In this document: positions 26,182 to 33,266 of the stretch, in pieces
Position numbering within the stretch: position 1 is the first letter of the stretch
Layout: every line of letters starts with the position of its first letter
Assembly (NCBI GenBank): GCA_002825465.1
Contig: PJER01000031.1
Coordinates: 1 to 39,778, forward strand
Reading direction: 5' to 3'
From: Candidatus Thorarchaeota archaeon MP8T_1
Lineage (GTDB): Archaea > Asgardarchaeota > Thorarchaeia > Thorarchaeales > Thorarchaeaceae
Length of the DNA stretch: 39,778 nucleotides
Made by a program: the position numbers and the translations under genes
Notes under the pieces: generated by a model
Told to the model about the DNA's origin: nothing
Seen by the model: the letters and a program-made list of their open reading frames with translations, nothing else
Database searches by the model: none

Positions 26182-27180
26182 CTAGTCCTCCCAATCAAGA
26201 TCATCAAGATCATCCTCATCATCTAGATCTTCTAATCTTTCTCGGCGTTCTTCTTCTAACATCTTTCTGTGTTCTTCCAATTCTTCAAGTCGATCGAGTT
26301 CCTCTTCCTTGGCATCCGTAATTCTTTCGGCTACATCTTCTAGTGTATCCTGAGCATCCTCAACTTCTTGAGCTACTCGGTCAAGATGCTCAGCAGCCTT
26401 CTCAAGATCTGCTTCATCTTCTACGATGACTACTTTTTCATCATCTTCATCAAAATCAATATCTACTTCAGTGCCTCCATTATTTCCGACACTCAACCTC
26501 TGGGATTCAACACGATGAGTCAACCACTGAGCTAGGCGATAAGCAAGGCGACCTTCCACAGTAAGATAGTACATCCCTCGAACCTCACCTTTTACCACAT
26601 AACCTGCATCTACAAGGGGATTTAGATGATGAGTCAAGGAACTACCAAATTTCTGTGTGGCATTCTCGATATCCTTGAAATTCTGTCCACCTGTCTTGAG
26701 AAACTCCATGATTCTTAGTCGCTCCTCACTACCTAGGGGGGCAACTATCTTTGCTACACGTTCAGGGGGAATTTTCTCGATGTCGCTCTTTCGAACTCTT
26801 CGTCCTTTTCTACCAGCCTTATGAATTCGGACTCCAGGAAAACGAAAGTTCTTTCCAACACCTTCGACATCTTTGAGGCTCATCTCTATTGATTTTCCTA
26901 AACCATCCATCATATCCTCCAAACTGTCAGTGATTCCACTAAGATCGACATCGAGCTCCCTTATTGGGCGGACTCTTCTGGGTGGTCGTGGAGCACGTGG
27001 AGGACGCTCTCTTCTAATTCGTTCTCGTTCACGTTCTCGTTCTGCTCGTAGTTCTTCTCTATCACGACGGAGGGTTTCCTTTCTATCTCGTCGTGCTTCC
27101 TCGACTTCTCGGCGCAGCTCCTCTTTGAGCCTGCGAACCTCTTCGAGTTCACGTTTGATTTTATCAATATCATCAGACAT
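26182..27180 (-). CDS. Winged-helix regulator with long charged coiled coils
   Basis: A 332-residue protein in four parts. A highly charged N-terminal coiled coil (residues ~3-58, Glu/Arg-rich) is followed by a Pro/Arg-rich hinge ('RPPRAPRPPRRVRP'). A central ArsR/HTH_20-type winged helix lies at ~138-215 ('APLGSEERLRIMEFLKTG' as helix 1, 'SSLTHHLNPLVDAGYV' as recognition helix, 'GMYYLTVEGRLAYR' as wing). An acidic C-terminal coiled coil (~240-320) ends in 'DEDDLDDLDWED'. The coils imply dimerisation or a scaffold. Repeated CTGTA/TACAG half-sites at its own promoter suggest autoregulation (inference). The downstream gene is co-transcribed and shares the DDxDW tail. Confidence 0.8.
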   Translation of the reverse strand: MSDDIDKIKRELEEVRRLKEELRREVEEARRDRKETLRRDREELRAERERERERIRRERPPRAPRPPRRVRPIRELDVDLSGITDSLEDMMDGLGKSIEMSLKDVEGVGKNFRFPGVRIHKAGRKGRRVRKSDIEKIPPERVAKIVAPLGSEERLRIMEFLKTGGQNFKDIENATQKFGSSLTHHLNPLVDAGYVVKGEVRGMYYLTVEGRLAYRLAQWLTHRVESQRLSVGNNGGTEVDIDFDEDDEKVVIVEDEADLEKAAEHLDRVAQEVEDAQDTLEDVAERITDAKEEELDRLEELEEHRKMLEEERRERLEDLDDEDDLDDLDWED

Positions 27181-27192
27181 TATCTTTCACTA

Positions 27193-27233
27193 CTGTAGAA
27201 ATGTACAGTTTTAGTTATAAAGTTTTTCTACAG
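27193..27233 (-). promoter_or_regulatory. Promoter with operator-like repeats for the winged-helix operon
   Basis: Reading on the minus strand, an archaeal promoter core is visible: a purine-rich AAAAAC followed by CTTTATAAC (27214-27222), 35-40 bases before the ATG at 27180. It is flanked by an inverted pair, CTGTAGAAA (27193-27201) and TTTCTACAG (27225-27233), spaced by 23 bases. A further half-site TGTACAG (27202-27208) makes CTGTAGAAATGTACAG over the expected transcription start. Bound regulator would block TBP/TFB and the start site. Confidence 0.6.
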
Positions 27234-27289
27234 TGCATTATATTGATGAAACAAGGTATGTTTTGACTGATTTTTCAATTTTGGCTGGG

Positions 27290-27307
27290 GAAGGCCTAGA
27301 AGCCTTC
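27290..27307. repeat. Inverted repeat in the gap before the histone-fold gene
   Basis: GAAGGC (27290-27295) and GCCTTC (27302-27307) form a 6-bp dyad with loop CTAGAA. No T-rich tract follows, so it is more likely a protein-binding site or RNA hairpin than a terminator. Confidence 0.4.
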
Positions 27308-27318
27308 TATGCGACATA

Positions 27319-27362
27319 TGCTTATTAATCAAATAAGCACTTGAATTTGTGCCTTAATAAAG
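27319..27362 (+). promoter_or_regulatory. Palindrome and TATA-like element before the histone-fold gene
   Basis: A perfect 8-bp inverted repeat (TGCTTATT at 27319-27326 and AATAAGCA at 27332-27339, 5-base spacer) lies upstream of a TATA-like CTTAATAAAG (27353-27362), about 60 bases before the ATG. The position upstream of TATA suits an activator or repressor site, and a 5' untranslated leader of roughly 35-40 bases would follow. Confidence 0.45.
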
Positions 27363-27421
27363 GGGGTATGAAAACAATGGATTCTGACCTCTGAGGCGCA
27401 ATTCTACATTAGGTGGATATA

Positions 27422-27649
27422 ATGTCAAAGAAAGCTAAACCAGCTAAAAAGGCCGCAAAGGCAAAAGCGGCTCCAAAGTACACTTTTTACGTAAAGAAGG
27501 CAGTACAGGATTTTGCCCGTGATTCTGGAATGATGGTCGGTAGCGATGCATATGATGCATTCAATGCCGCTGTACATGATCTCTTGACCAATGCTGCAGC
27601 ACGCTGCACTGATAACAAGAGAAAGACTTTGAAGGCATACGACTTCTAA
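27422..27649 (+). CDS. Histone-fold protein with lysine-rich N-terminal tail
   Basis: A 75-residue protein. Residues 1-19 are a Lys/Ala/Pro tail ('SKKAKPAKKAAKAKAAPK') and residues ~20-75 are one histone fold: 'FYVKKAVQDFARDSGMMVGSDAYDAFNAAVHDLLTNAAARCTDNKRKTLKAYDF'-type order, seen as alpha 1, the long alpha 2 starting 'SDAYDAFNAAVHDLL', and the 'NKRKTLKAYDF' loop-strand-alpha 3 start. It should bind DNA as a dimer and compact the chromosome. The fold ends at the start of alpha 3, so it is shorter than HMf and closer to the minimal histone-fold proteins known from bacteria and some archaea. ATG 27422 follows AGGTGG by 5 bases; an upstream GTG (27413) is inside that site. Confidence 0.85.
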   Translation: MSKKAKPAKKAAKAKAAPKYTFYVKKAVQDFARDSGMMVGSDAYDAFNAAVHDLLTNAAARCTDNKRKTLKAYDF

Positions 27650-27674
27650 GTAATAGTATAAAGGAAGAAAGTAT

Positions 27675-27700
27675 TGGGCAGACTTGCTCTGCCCACTTTC
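27675..27700 (+). terminator. Hairpin after the histone-fold gene
   Basis: The stem TGGGCAGA (27675-27682) pairs with TCTGCCCA (27688-27695) over a CTTGC loop, followed by a pyrimidine-rich CTTTCATCTC. The T tract is weak. Confidence 0.55.
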
Positions 27701-27781
27701 ATCTCACCTGCTCTTTTTGATAATGCTCTGCTTCGAAACAGATGCTTATTACTGAATTATTTCAATACAACTTGATGTGAG

Positions 27782-28048
27782 ATGAGCAACGAGAGAGAAC
27801 GCCCACGAGGGTACTATCTTTGCTTAGGGATTATGCTACTCCCAATTATTACAATTATATCGCTTCCCTTGTTCTCATTAGGATTATCCCAGTTGCCCTA
27901 TGCGTTGCTGATGATTGCAGTCGTCATTGTCCCGCTCTTGGGATGTGGAATTGATTTCAGAGGGAGACCGTTGTTTCAGTCCCCCTACCATGGCGAACCA
28001 TTCATTGATGAGGTTATGAATATCCTTGAAGACGGACAGGTCACATAG
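27782..28048 (+). CDS. Small two-span membrane protein
   Basis: An 88-residue protein with a charged N-terminus, two hydrophobic segments (residues ~12-33 and ~38-56) and a polar C-terminal part ('DFRGRPLFQSPYHGEPFIDEV'). There is no recognised family. The ATG at 27782 follows GATGTGA. It converges with the amidotransferase-like gene 19 bases away. Confidence 0.6.
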   Translation: MSNERERPRGYYLCLGIMLLPIITIISLPLFSLGLSQLPYALLMIAVVIVPLLGCGIDFRGRPLFQSPYHGEPFIDEVMNILEDGQVT

Positions 28049-28067
28049 TTCAAGTCAGGATAGATAT

Positions 28068-28856
28068 TTACTCTGAAGCTTCGACAAGCCATATTGATAC
28101 TTTCAAGAGAAGATTCCACTCAGAATCCGGGTCGTCATAATAATCAAAGTCGGTAGTTCCATCAAGTGAGCTATCCTCTTCATATTCAGGATGAGGAAAT
28201 GAGAGAAATACAGTACCATTTCCATACCTACAGGCTATCATACCGGGTTCATTATTCTGGGTGTAGAGTACGATGGGAATCACAGTCGACATGTATGTCG
28301 CATTGCTTGAGTAGAAATACCCGGAGTTCCAGTATAGAATATCATATGTAGCGGGTTCATTGGAAAGATCGGGACCTGTTGAGTTTGTGTTCACAATCAT
28401 AGGGATGACCTTTGTACCTGTACCATTTACTTCACCGCTTGCATAACCATGGAATAGGCGAAGATAGGAGTCAGTCCCGAATACTGATCCTCCACAGATG
28501 CCAAAGTATGATCCTCCTCTTGCAACGAAGTCTACCACTGCATACCTGCCTGTAGTACCAAGTTGAGTATTGTAGTCATAAGAATCACCACCTGGAAAGA
28601 CGATTATATCATAGTCATCAAGTACACCCTGTTGAACCTCTGTTGCATTCACATAGTTGGCTTCTGCACCCATCCAACGAAACATGTTTAGCAAAGCTAG
28701 AGAACTAGATGGCATTGCACCTCTATCATTATAAACAGCAACACGGACTCCTTCCATTCCAGTTGGATTTCTATACAAAAGGGCAAATCCGCCAACAGCA
28801 ATGAGAATCACAATTAATATTGCGGCTCCTTTTACCTTTGAATCTCCTATTGACAC
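28068..28856 (-). CDS. Membrane-anchored BPL_N / class I amidotransferase-like protein
   Basis: A 262-residue protein with one N-terminal membrane helix (residues ~10-27) and an outward-facing alpha/beta domain of the BPL_N type: 'VRVAVYNDRGAMPSS', 'YDIIVFPGGDSYDYN', the nucleophile-elbow motif 'YFGICGGSVFG' with Cys121, and 'TVFLSFPHPEYEED' with the His/Glu positions. The class I glutamine amidotransferase-like fold includes the N-terminal domain found fused to some biotin ligases, but no ligase domain is present here. The activity is unknown. GTG 28856 is chosen because GGAGGT (28869-28864 on this strand) is 7 bases upstream; an upstream extension has no site. Confidence 0.78.
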   Translation of the reverse strand: MSIGDSKVKGAAILIVILIAVGGFALLYRNPTGMEGVRVAVYNDRGAMPSSSLALLNMFRWMGAEANYVNATEVQQGVLDDYDIIVFPGGDSYDYNTQLGTTGRYAVVDFVARGGSYFGICGGSVFGTDSYLRLFHGYASGEVNGTGTKVIPMIVNTNSTGPDLSNEPATYDILYWNSGYFYSSNATYMSTVIPIVLYTQNNEPGMIACRYGNGTVFLSFPHPEYEEDSSLDGTTDFDYYDDPDSEWNLLLKVSIWLVEASE

Positions 28857-28956
28857 AACGATAACCTCCACTCGATTATCTACGCGTGTCAAACCTCGTC
28901 CATGACCTGTTATAATAGGGTGATGTTCACAGCAAGATTATGCCTAAATATCCATG

Positions 28957-30219
28957 CTACTCCTTCTTACCAGTTTCGGGAATAGTCATGATCAATACTG
29001 TTGCAATCACCATTATAACTACGAGATAGACTATCGAGTAGAAGTATGAACCTCCCACTCTTAGAGTCTCAAGGAGAATTGTGCCAAGAAATCCACCTAG
29101 ATTTCCAAACCAGAAGGCAAGACCTGTGCTAGCTCCGGCAAGTTCTGGACCAACAGTCTTGAACTCCTCGAGCATTGAGAGGGCAATAGGCATGACGGAT
29201 ATCAGGAAGAAACCTAGTATTGCTGATGAAACATATGTCATCTCAGTGATTGTACTAGTCCCGACCAACCATGTAGAGATTGTACCGATAACGAGTGAAA
29301 TCATGAGGAACGGTTTTCTCCGCTGAACCTTGTCCGAGATTGCAGGAACTGCTATAGCACCGATGATACCAAACACCATTAGGAGAACCATGACAATGAC
29401 TGGACTTCCGAGACCCGCTGCTACTGGAATACCAAGACTGATCAGGAGCTCCTCGATGATCGCAGTTAAGCCTATGAAGATTCCAAATCCTGCGAAGAAG
29501 CCAAGTGCGATGAACCAGACATTTCTGTCCTTGAGCATGTTTCGTACACTGGGTGTTGCTTCTGCAAGTACATCAATGTCAGGGGGAGTAGGTGGTTTGT
29601 CCCTTGCCACAACGAAGAAGAGTACTGTCAAAGCCAGAGCAAGGGCAGTGTCAAAGTAGAGAATAGTTTCAATGTTTGCCTGTGCTAGAGCAGCGGTGAA
29701 TCCAGGGTCTCCATAGAGAGGTGCAGTCCATAGTATCAGGCTCAGTGCTGTCCCCAAAAGCATACCAAGCAGCATGAAGAGCGTGCTGACTCCTGTTGCT
29801 AATCCTCGTTCACCCTTCGGAAACCAGCTTACGCTAAGATACACAATGCAGTTCTGAATCATAACAGAACCAATGGAAAGGCCAAATTGACAGATGAATA
29901 TCATAAGGAAGTCATTTAGTAGGAAGATTCTGAGGGTACCAAATAATACCTGAAGAATCGCACCTAACCCAGCTACAATTACTAACCCCTTGCGATCAGC
30001 CAGCCAACCAACTGGAATTGATAGGATTATGAATGCCAAGGGTTGTGAGGCGGTCAAGAGTACAACGCTCGCGTCACCTGTTGCCAGTCCGAAAACTGGT
30101 GTGACCTCATTTCGAATCAGCGAGAATGTTAACCACATCATTTGACCAACCATAAAGATAAGACCAAAGACAAGGAGCACCGCCCAGCGGTATGTATAGA
30201 CACGGGTTTCCTCAGACAT
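28957..30219 (-). CDS. Major facilitator superfamily transporter
   Basis: A 420-residue protein with about 12 membrane helices. The MFS loop 2-3 motif is 'GWLADRKGLVIVAGLGAI', and a weaker counterpart in the second half is 'PAISDKVQRRKPFLMISL'. The pattern 'YTYRWAVLLVFGLIFMVGQMMWLTF' recalls FLVCR-like/choline- or heme-related MFS members, but no substrate is assigned. ATG 30219 is used because AAGGTG lies a few bases upstream; the longer frame starting near 30363 is not membrane-protein-like. Transcribed alone. Confidence 0.88.
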   Translation of the reverse strand: MSEETRVYTYRWAVLLVFGLIFMVGQMMWLTFSLIRNEVTPVFGLATGDASVVLLTASQPLAFIILSIPVGWLADRKGLVIVAGLGAILQVLFGTLRIFLLNDFLMIFICQFGLSIGSVMIQNCIVYLSVSWFPKGERGLATGVSTLFMLLGMLLGTALSLILWTAPLYGDPGFTAALAQANIETILYFDTALALALTVLFFVVARDKPPTPPDIDVLAEATPSVRNMLKDRNVWFIALGFFAGFGIFIGLTAIIEELLISLGIPVAAGLGSPVIVMVLLMVFGIIGAIAVPAISDKVQRRKPFLMISLVIGTISTWLVGTSTITEMTYVSSAILGFFLISVMPIALSMLEEFKTVGPELAGASTGLAFWFGNLGGFLGTILLETLRVGGSYFYSIVYLVVIMVIATVLIMTIPETGKKE

Positions 30220-30398
30220 ACTAACACCTTCAGTGGGTCTATGTGAAAATCGAATCGAAGAACAATGACATAGCCGACTAAAATTAGTTCCGACTCCAAT
30301 CTGTGAAAGGAAATGGCAATGCAAGAACTGGTAGTGCATGTCTTTTACTGTCAAAAGATACATCCCTTTCTCGTTCTATTTAGAATTAGGAGTTCGTA

Positions 30399-30524
30399 AT
30401 GTCGCAAACAACCCAAAGTCCAGAAGAGATTATTCTTTTCCTCACCTTGATGATACTAGGGATACTATCAGTTCTTCTTACCTTTGCATACATGATCTAC
30501 GGAGAGGTTGAGGAAACGAAGTGA
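30399..30524 (+). CDS. 41-residue single-span membrane microprotein
   Basis: A short ORF: a polar N-terminus ('MSQTTQSPEE'), one membrane helix ('IILFLTLMILGILSVLLTF', residues ~11-29) and a charged tail ('GEVEETK'). AGGAG (30388-30392) lies 6 bases upstream of the ATG. It sits alone between the divergent MFS gene and another membrane-protein gene. The codon pattern, Shine-Dalgarno site and membrane-protein polarity support it as a real gene. Confidence 0.6.
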   Translation: MSQTTQSPEEIILFLTLMILGILSVLLTFAYMIYGEVEETK

Positions 30525-30638
30525 GAATAAAGAAACAAGTAGCCGCTTATCAATTGATGCCAAATTTAGGTCAATAGAGAACGATAAAGTTATGAGCAAA
30601 ATATTCCACAGGTATGAAAATTTCTTTTGGTGAGAAAA

Positions 30639-31130
30639 TTGAATCAAGGTTCAAAGAATACGAGGAGTTTCTTGGTGTTAGTTGTTGTAGCAGCTTTACT
30701 TGCTCCACACACTTTTGAAATCTCAACTCAAAATATTATAGATGCATCCTTTACACGTTATAGTGTAATCACACTACTATTGACATTGTTTTACGAATCA
30801 GGTAGTACCCTTGTAGGGCCATACACTACTTTATTCATTATGCCCCCCACATCTGCTATTCTATTAAATGGATTAACCTTGATAGTTAATCTTTCAATTA
30901 TTTTGAGCCTAGGGGGTTTGATAAAAGGTAAATTTTCAAAGAAAGTAGTTCTGTCTATAATTGCAATAGTCTTGTGTGTACATGCACTTCTTGTGATTGG
31001 CCTTTTCTCATATCAGGCAAGTGCTTGGGAAAGTGTTTTGTCAATCCCTCTACCAATCTTTCCCATAATTAGTGCTCTACTAATATTGCTAAACAAGATA
31101 CCAATTTTGATGAGACCTGAATCATCATGA
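30639..31130 (+). CDS. Four-span membrane protein of unknown function
   Basis: A 163-residue hydrophobic protein with about four membrane segments (residues ~9-24, 36-55, 74-98 and 100-160 with a short break). TTG 30639 is preferred because GGTGA ends 5 bases before it; TTG 30627 or GTG 30630 would add three or four residues. A bidirectional terminator follows. No family is recognised. Confidence 0.55.
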   Translation: MNQGSKNTRSFLVLVVVAALLAPHTFEISTQNIIDASFTRYSVITLLLTLFYESGSTLVGPYTTLFIMPPTSAILLNGLTLIVNLSIILSLGGLIKGKFSKKVVLSIIAIVLCVHALLVIGLFSYQASAWESVLSIPLPIFPIISALLILLNKIPILMRPESS

Positions 31131-31162
31131 ATATAGAACAGTATAGAAAAGAAAGAAGAAAT

Positions 31163-31198
31163 CTGCCCAACCTAATTGATTGGGCAGTATCAATTTTT
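31163..31198. terminator. Bidirectional terminator between convergent genes
   Basis: The stem CTGCCCAA (31163-31170) pairs with TTGGGCAG (31180-31187) around a 9-base loop. CAATTTTT follows on the plus strand, and an AGATTTCTTCTTTC tract follows on the minus strand after etfA. Confidence 0.75.
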
Positions 31199-32396
31199 AT
31201 CGTGCATCTTGGATTCGTTTTATCTCAGATATCAGCTCAGGGACTATAGTAAAGAGATCTCCAACAATTCCAAAGTCAGATACACTAAAGATTGGTGCCT
31301 CAGGATCCTTGTTGATTGCTACGATTGTATCAGAACTGGACATGCCTGCTAAATGCTGGATCTGCCCTGAGATACCCAGTGCAAAATACAACTTCGGACA
31401 GACAGTTCTACCAGATTGGCCCACCTGCTGAGTTGGTGGTAGCCAACCGAGGTCAACAATTGGTCGTGAACCGCCTATTGCTGCATCAAGCAAATCAGCG
31501 AGTTGTTTAGGTAATTCGAGATTAGCAGGATCTTTGATGCCTCGACCGCTACAGACGATGATGTCAGCCTCTTCAACTGATTTCATTCCTTCAACGACTT
31601 CACTTACCTTCTCAAGAACATGAGTGCGAATCTGAACGGGACTGATTGAAATGTCAGCCTTTTCGATTTCACCAGTACGAGATGTATCAGGCTCTGAAGG
31701 TTTGAATACATTTGGTCGGACAGTAGCCATCTGTGGTCTCCTGGCAGGTGTATAGATCTCTGCTATGACATTTCCACCGAAGGCTGGACGTGTCTGAATT
31801 AACTGGCGCTCGCTATCAATTTCAAGACCTGTACAATCAGCAGTGATACCAACACCTAATCTAGCTGAAATTCTTGGAGCAAGATCCCTTCCATTATTGG
31901 TAGCTCCGAAGAGTACGATAGCGGGTTTATTTGGTGCTATAAGTGAGGTCATAGCAATGGTATAGGCATCAGTGGTGTAGTCAGCGAATATCTTGTCATC
32001 AACCACAATGACCTTGTCAGCTCCTTGATGAATCAGTGAATCAGCATGTTGCTCGATTCCCTCACCGATAATGACTGCTACGAGTTTCTCATTGAGTGCA
32101 TCTGCAAGTTCTCGGCCTTTAGTTACAAGTTCATATGCCACGCTGCGGAGGCGACCTTCATGGGTCTCACAGAATACCCAGACATCATGATATTCTAGTA
32201 CTTTGGATTTATCAAATGCCTTACGTTCAATATGAATAGCATCGACAGGACAGACCTCTTCGCACGAACCACAGAGAACACATTTGGTCATGTCAAACTT
32301 GACTTTGTCACCATCCTTCTCAATGGCACCAAAGTTACATACCTTTGGACATAGCATGCATCCATTACATGTTTCCCGGTCATAGTCGAGTTTCAT
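31197..32396 (-). CDS. etfA: Electron transfer flavoprotein alpha subunit with fused ferredoxin
   Basis: A 399-residue protein. Residues 1-60 carry two [4Fe-4S] sites (C10, C13, C16, C20 and C39, C42, C45, C49). The rest is EtfA: N-terminal alpha/beta domain (~68-260) and the C-terminal FAD domain with 'SRPIVDLGW', 'QQVGQSGRTVCPKLYFALGISGQIQHLAG' and 'IVAINKDPEAPIF'. With EtfB it forms a heterodimer that moves electrons between dehydrogenases and a membrane quinone or ferredoxin. The ferredoxin fusion is known from anaerobe EtfA proteins and fits an electron-bifurcating or lactate/acyl-CoA dehydrogenase-linked role. The ATG is one base after the etfB stop, so the two are translationally coupled. 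No dehydrogenase or FixCX lies next to them. Confidence 0.96.
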   Translation of the reverse strand: MKLDYDRETCNGCMLCPKVCNFGAIEKDGDKVKFDMTKCVLCGSCEEVCPVDAIHIERKAFDKSKVLEYHDVWVFCETHEGRLRSVAYELVTKGRELADALNEKLVAVIIGEGIEQHADSLIHQGADKVIVVDDKIFADYTTDAYTIAMTSLIAPNKPAIVLFGATNNGRDLAPRISARLGVGITADCTGLEIDSERQLIQTRPAFGGNVIAEIYTPARRPQMATVRPNVFKPSEPDTSRTGEIEKADISISPVQIRTHVLEKVSEVVEGMKSVEEADIIVCSGRGIKDPANLELPKQLADLLDAAIGGSRPIVDLGWLPPTQQVGQSGRTVCPKLYFALGISGQIQHLAGMSSSDTIVAINKDPEAPIFSVSDFGIVGDLFTIVPELISEIKRIQDAR

Positions 32397-32397
32397 C

Positions 32398-33186
32398 TTA
32401 GATTGCCCCCTTCTTTGTTAGGAATTCAACAAGCTGTTTTACAGCCGCTGCAGGGTCATCTCCATCGACAATTATTCCACCTTTTTTCCGCTCAGGAGGA
32501 TACACTTTACGCACCATTGTTGGAGAACCATCTAAGCCCAAAAGCTGAGGGTCAGTTCCAAGTTTCTCTGCATTGACCTCTTCGTATGGTTTTTGCTTTG
32601 CCTTCATAATTCCCATGATATTTGGAAGGCGAGGTTCATTCAGGCCTTTTGTTGCAGTAAGTAATGCAGGGAGTTTTGTCTTAACAACTTCATATCCCTC
32701 CTCTGTTTCACGGTGGGTTGTTATGTGCTTAAGGTCCTCACTCATCTCTATCTTCCTGACATAACAAATCTGAGGAACACCCAAAAGCTCTGCAAGTTCT
32801 GGTCCAACTTGTGCAGTATCTCCATCAATAGCTTGTTTTCCACAGATAACTAGGTCAAATTCCATTGTTTTGATATATTCAGATAATGTGAATGCAGTAG
32901 CCCAAGTATCTGCTCCAGCAAAGGTTGGGTCAGTGAGATGGACTGCTTTATCAGCTCCCATTGCTAGAGCCTTAAGAAGAACGTCCTTTGCCTGAGGGGG
33001 ACCCATTGTGATTACAGTGACTTCGCCACCATGCGCCTCCTTCAGTTGAATGGCGGCTTCCACAGCAAACTCATCAAAAGGATTGAGAATGCTGGGGACT
33101 CCATCACGGATGAGTGTTCCAGTCTCTTTGTTCATTCGAACCTCAGATACTTCGGGAACTTGCTTTACAGGTACTACAATCTTCAG
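32398..33186 (-). CDS. etfB: Electron transfer flavoprotein beta subunit (CTG start likely)
   Basis: EtfB, 262 residues if the start below is right. Landmarks are 'ETGTLIRDGVPSILNPFDEFAVEAA', 'EVTVITMGPPQAKDVLLKALAMGADKAVHL', 'FDLVICGKQAIDGDTAQVGPELAELLG' and 'ALLTATKGLNEPRLPNIMGIMKAK'. The first ATG (33135) falls 17 codons too late. The codons before it encode K-I-V-V-P-V-K-Q-V-P-E-V, the expected first strand of EtfB. In that frame, between the upstream stop (TGA) and the ATG there is no ATG, GTG or TTG. The only near-cognate codon in the right place is CTG at 33186, with GGGAG ten bases upstream. Partner: etfA, directly downstream. Confidence 0.93.
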   Translation of the reverse strand: MKIVVPVKQVPEVSEVRMNKETGTLIRDGVPSILNPFDEFAVEAAIQLKEAHGGEVTVITMGPPQAKDVLLKALAMGADKAVHLTDPTFAGADTWATAFTLSEYIKTMEFDLVICGKQAIDGDTAQVGPELAELLGVPQICYVRKIEMSEDLKHITTHRETEEGYEVVKTKLPALLTATKGLNEPRLPNIMGIMKAKQKPYEEVNAEKLGTDPQLLGLDGSPTMVRKVYPPERKKGGIIVDGDDPAAAVKQLVEFLTKKGAI

Positions 33187-33196
33187 GGTATGTCAA

Positions 33197-33201
33197 CTCC
33201 C
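33197..33201 (-). promoter_or_regulatory. Shine-Dalgarno-like GGGAG before the etfB CTG
   Basis: On the minus strand GGGAG is followed after 10 bases by CTG AAG ATT, where conserved EtfB sequence begins. It supports initiation there rather than at the downstream ATG. Confidence 0.5.
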
Positions 33202-33266
33202 GTGGCATGTACGCTTATCGTCAATTGGACTAGATATAAGCCATCCGATACGGGAGTGACATCAAT

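Noticed and set aside
26873..27214. Ser/Arg-rich frame opposite the winged-helix gene
   Set aside because: It is the antisense shadow of the charged coiled coil; no independent start or promoter.
27368..27394. Eight-codon leader ORF upstream of the histone-fold gene
   Set aside because: The G-rich run abuts the ATG with no spacer, and the expected transcription start lies near or after it.
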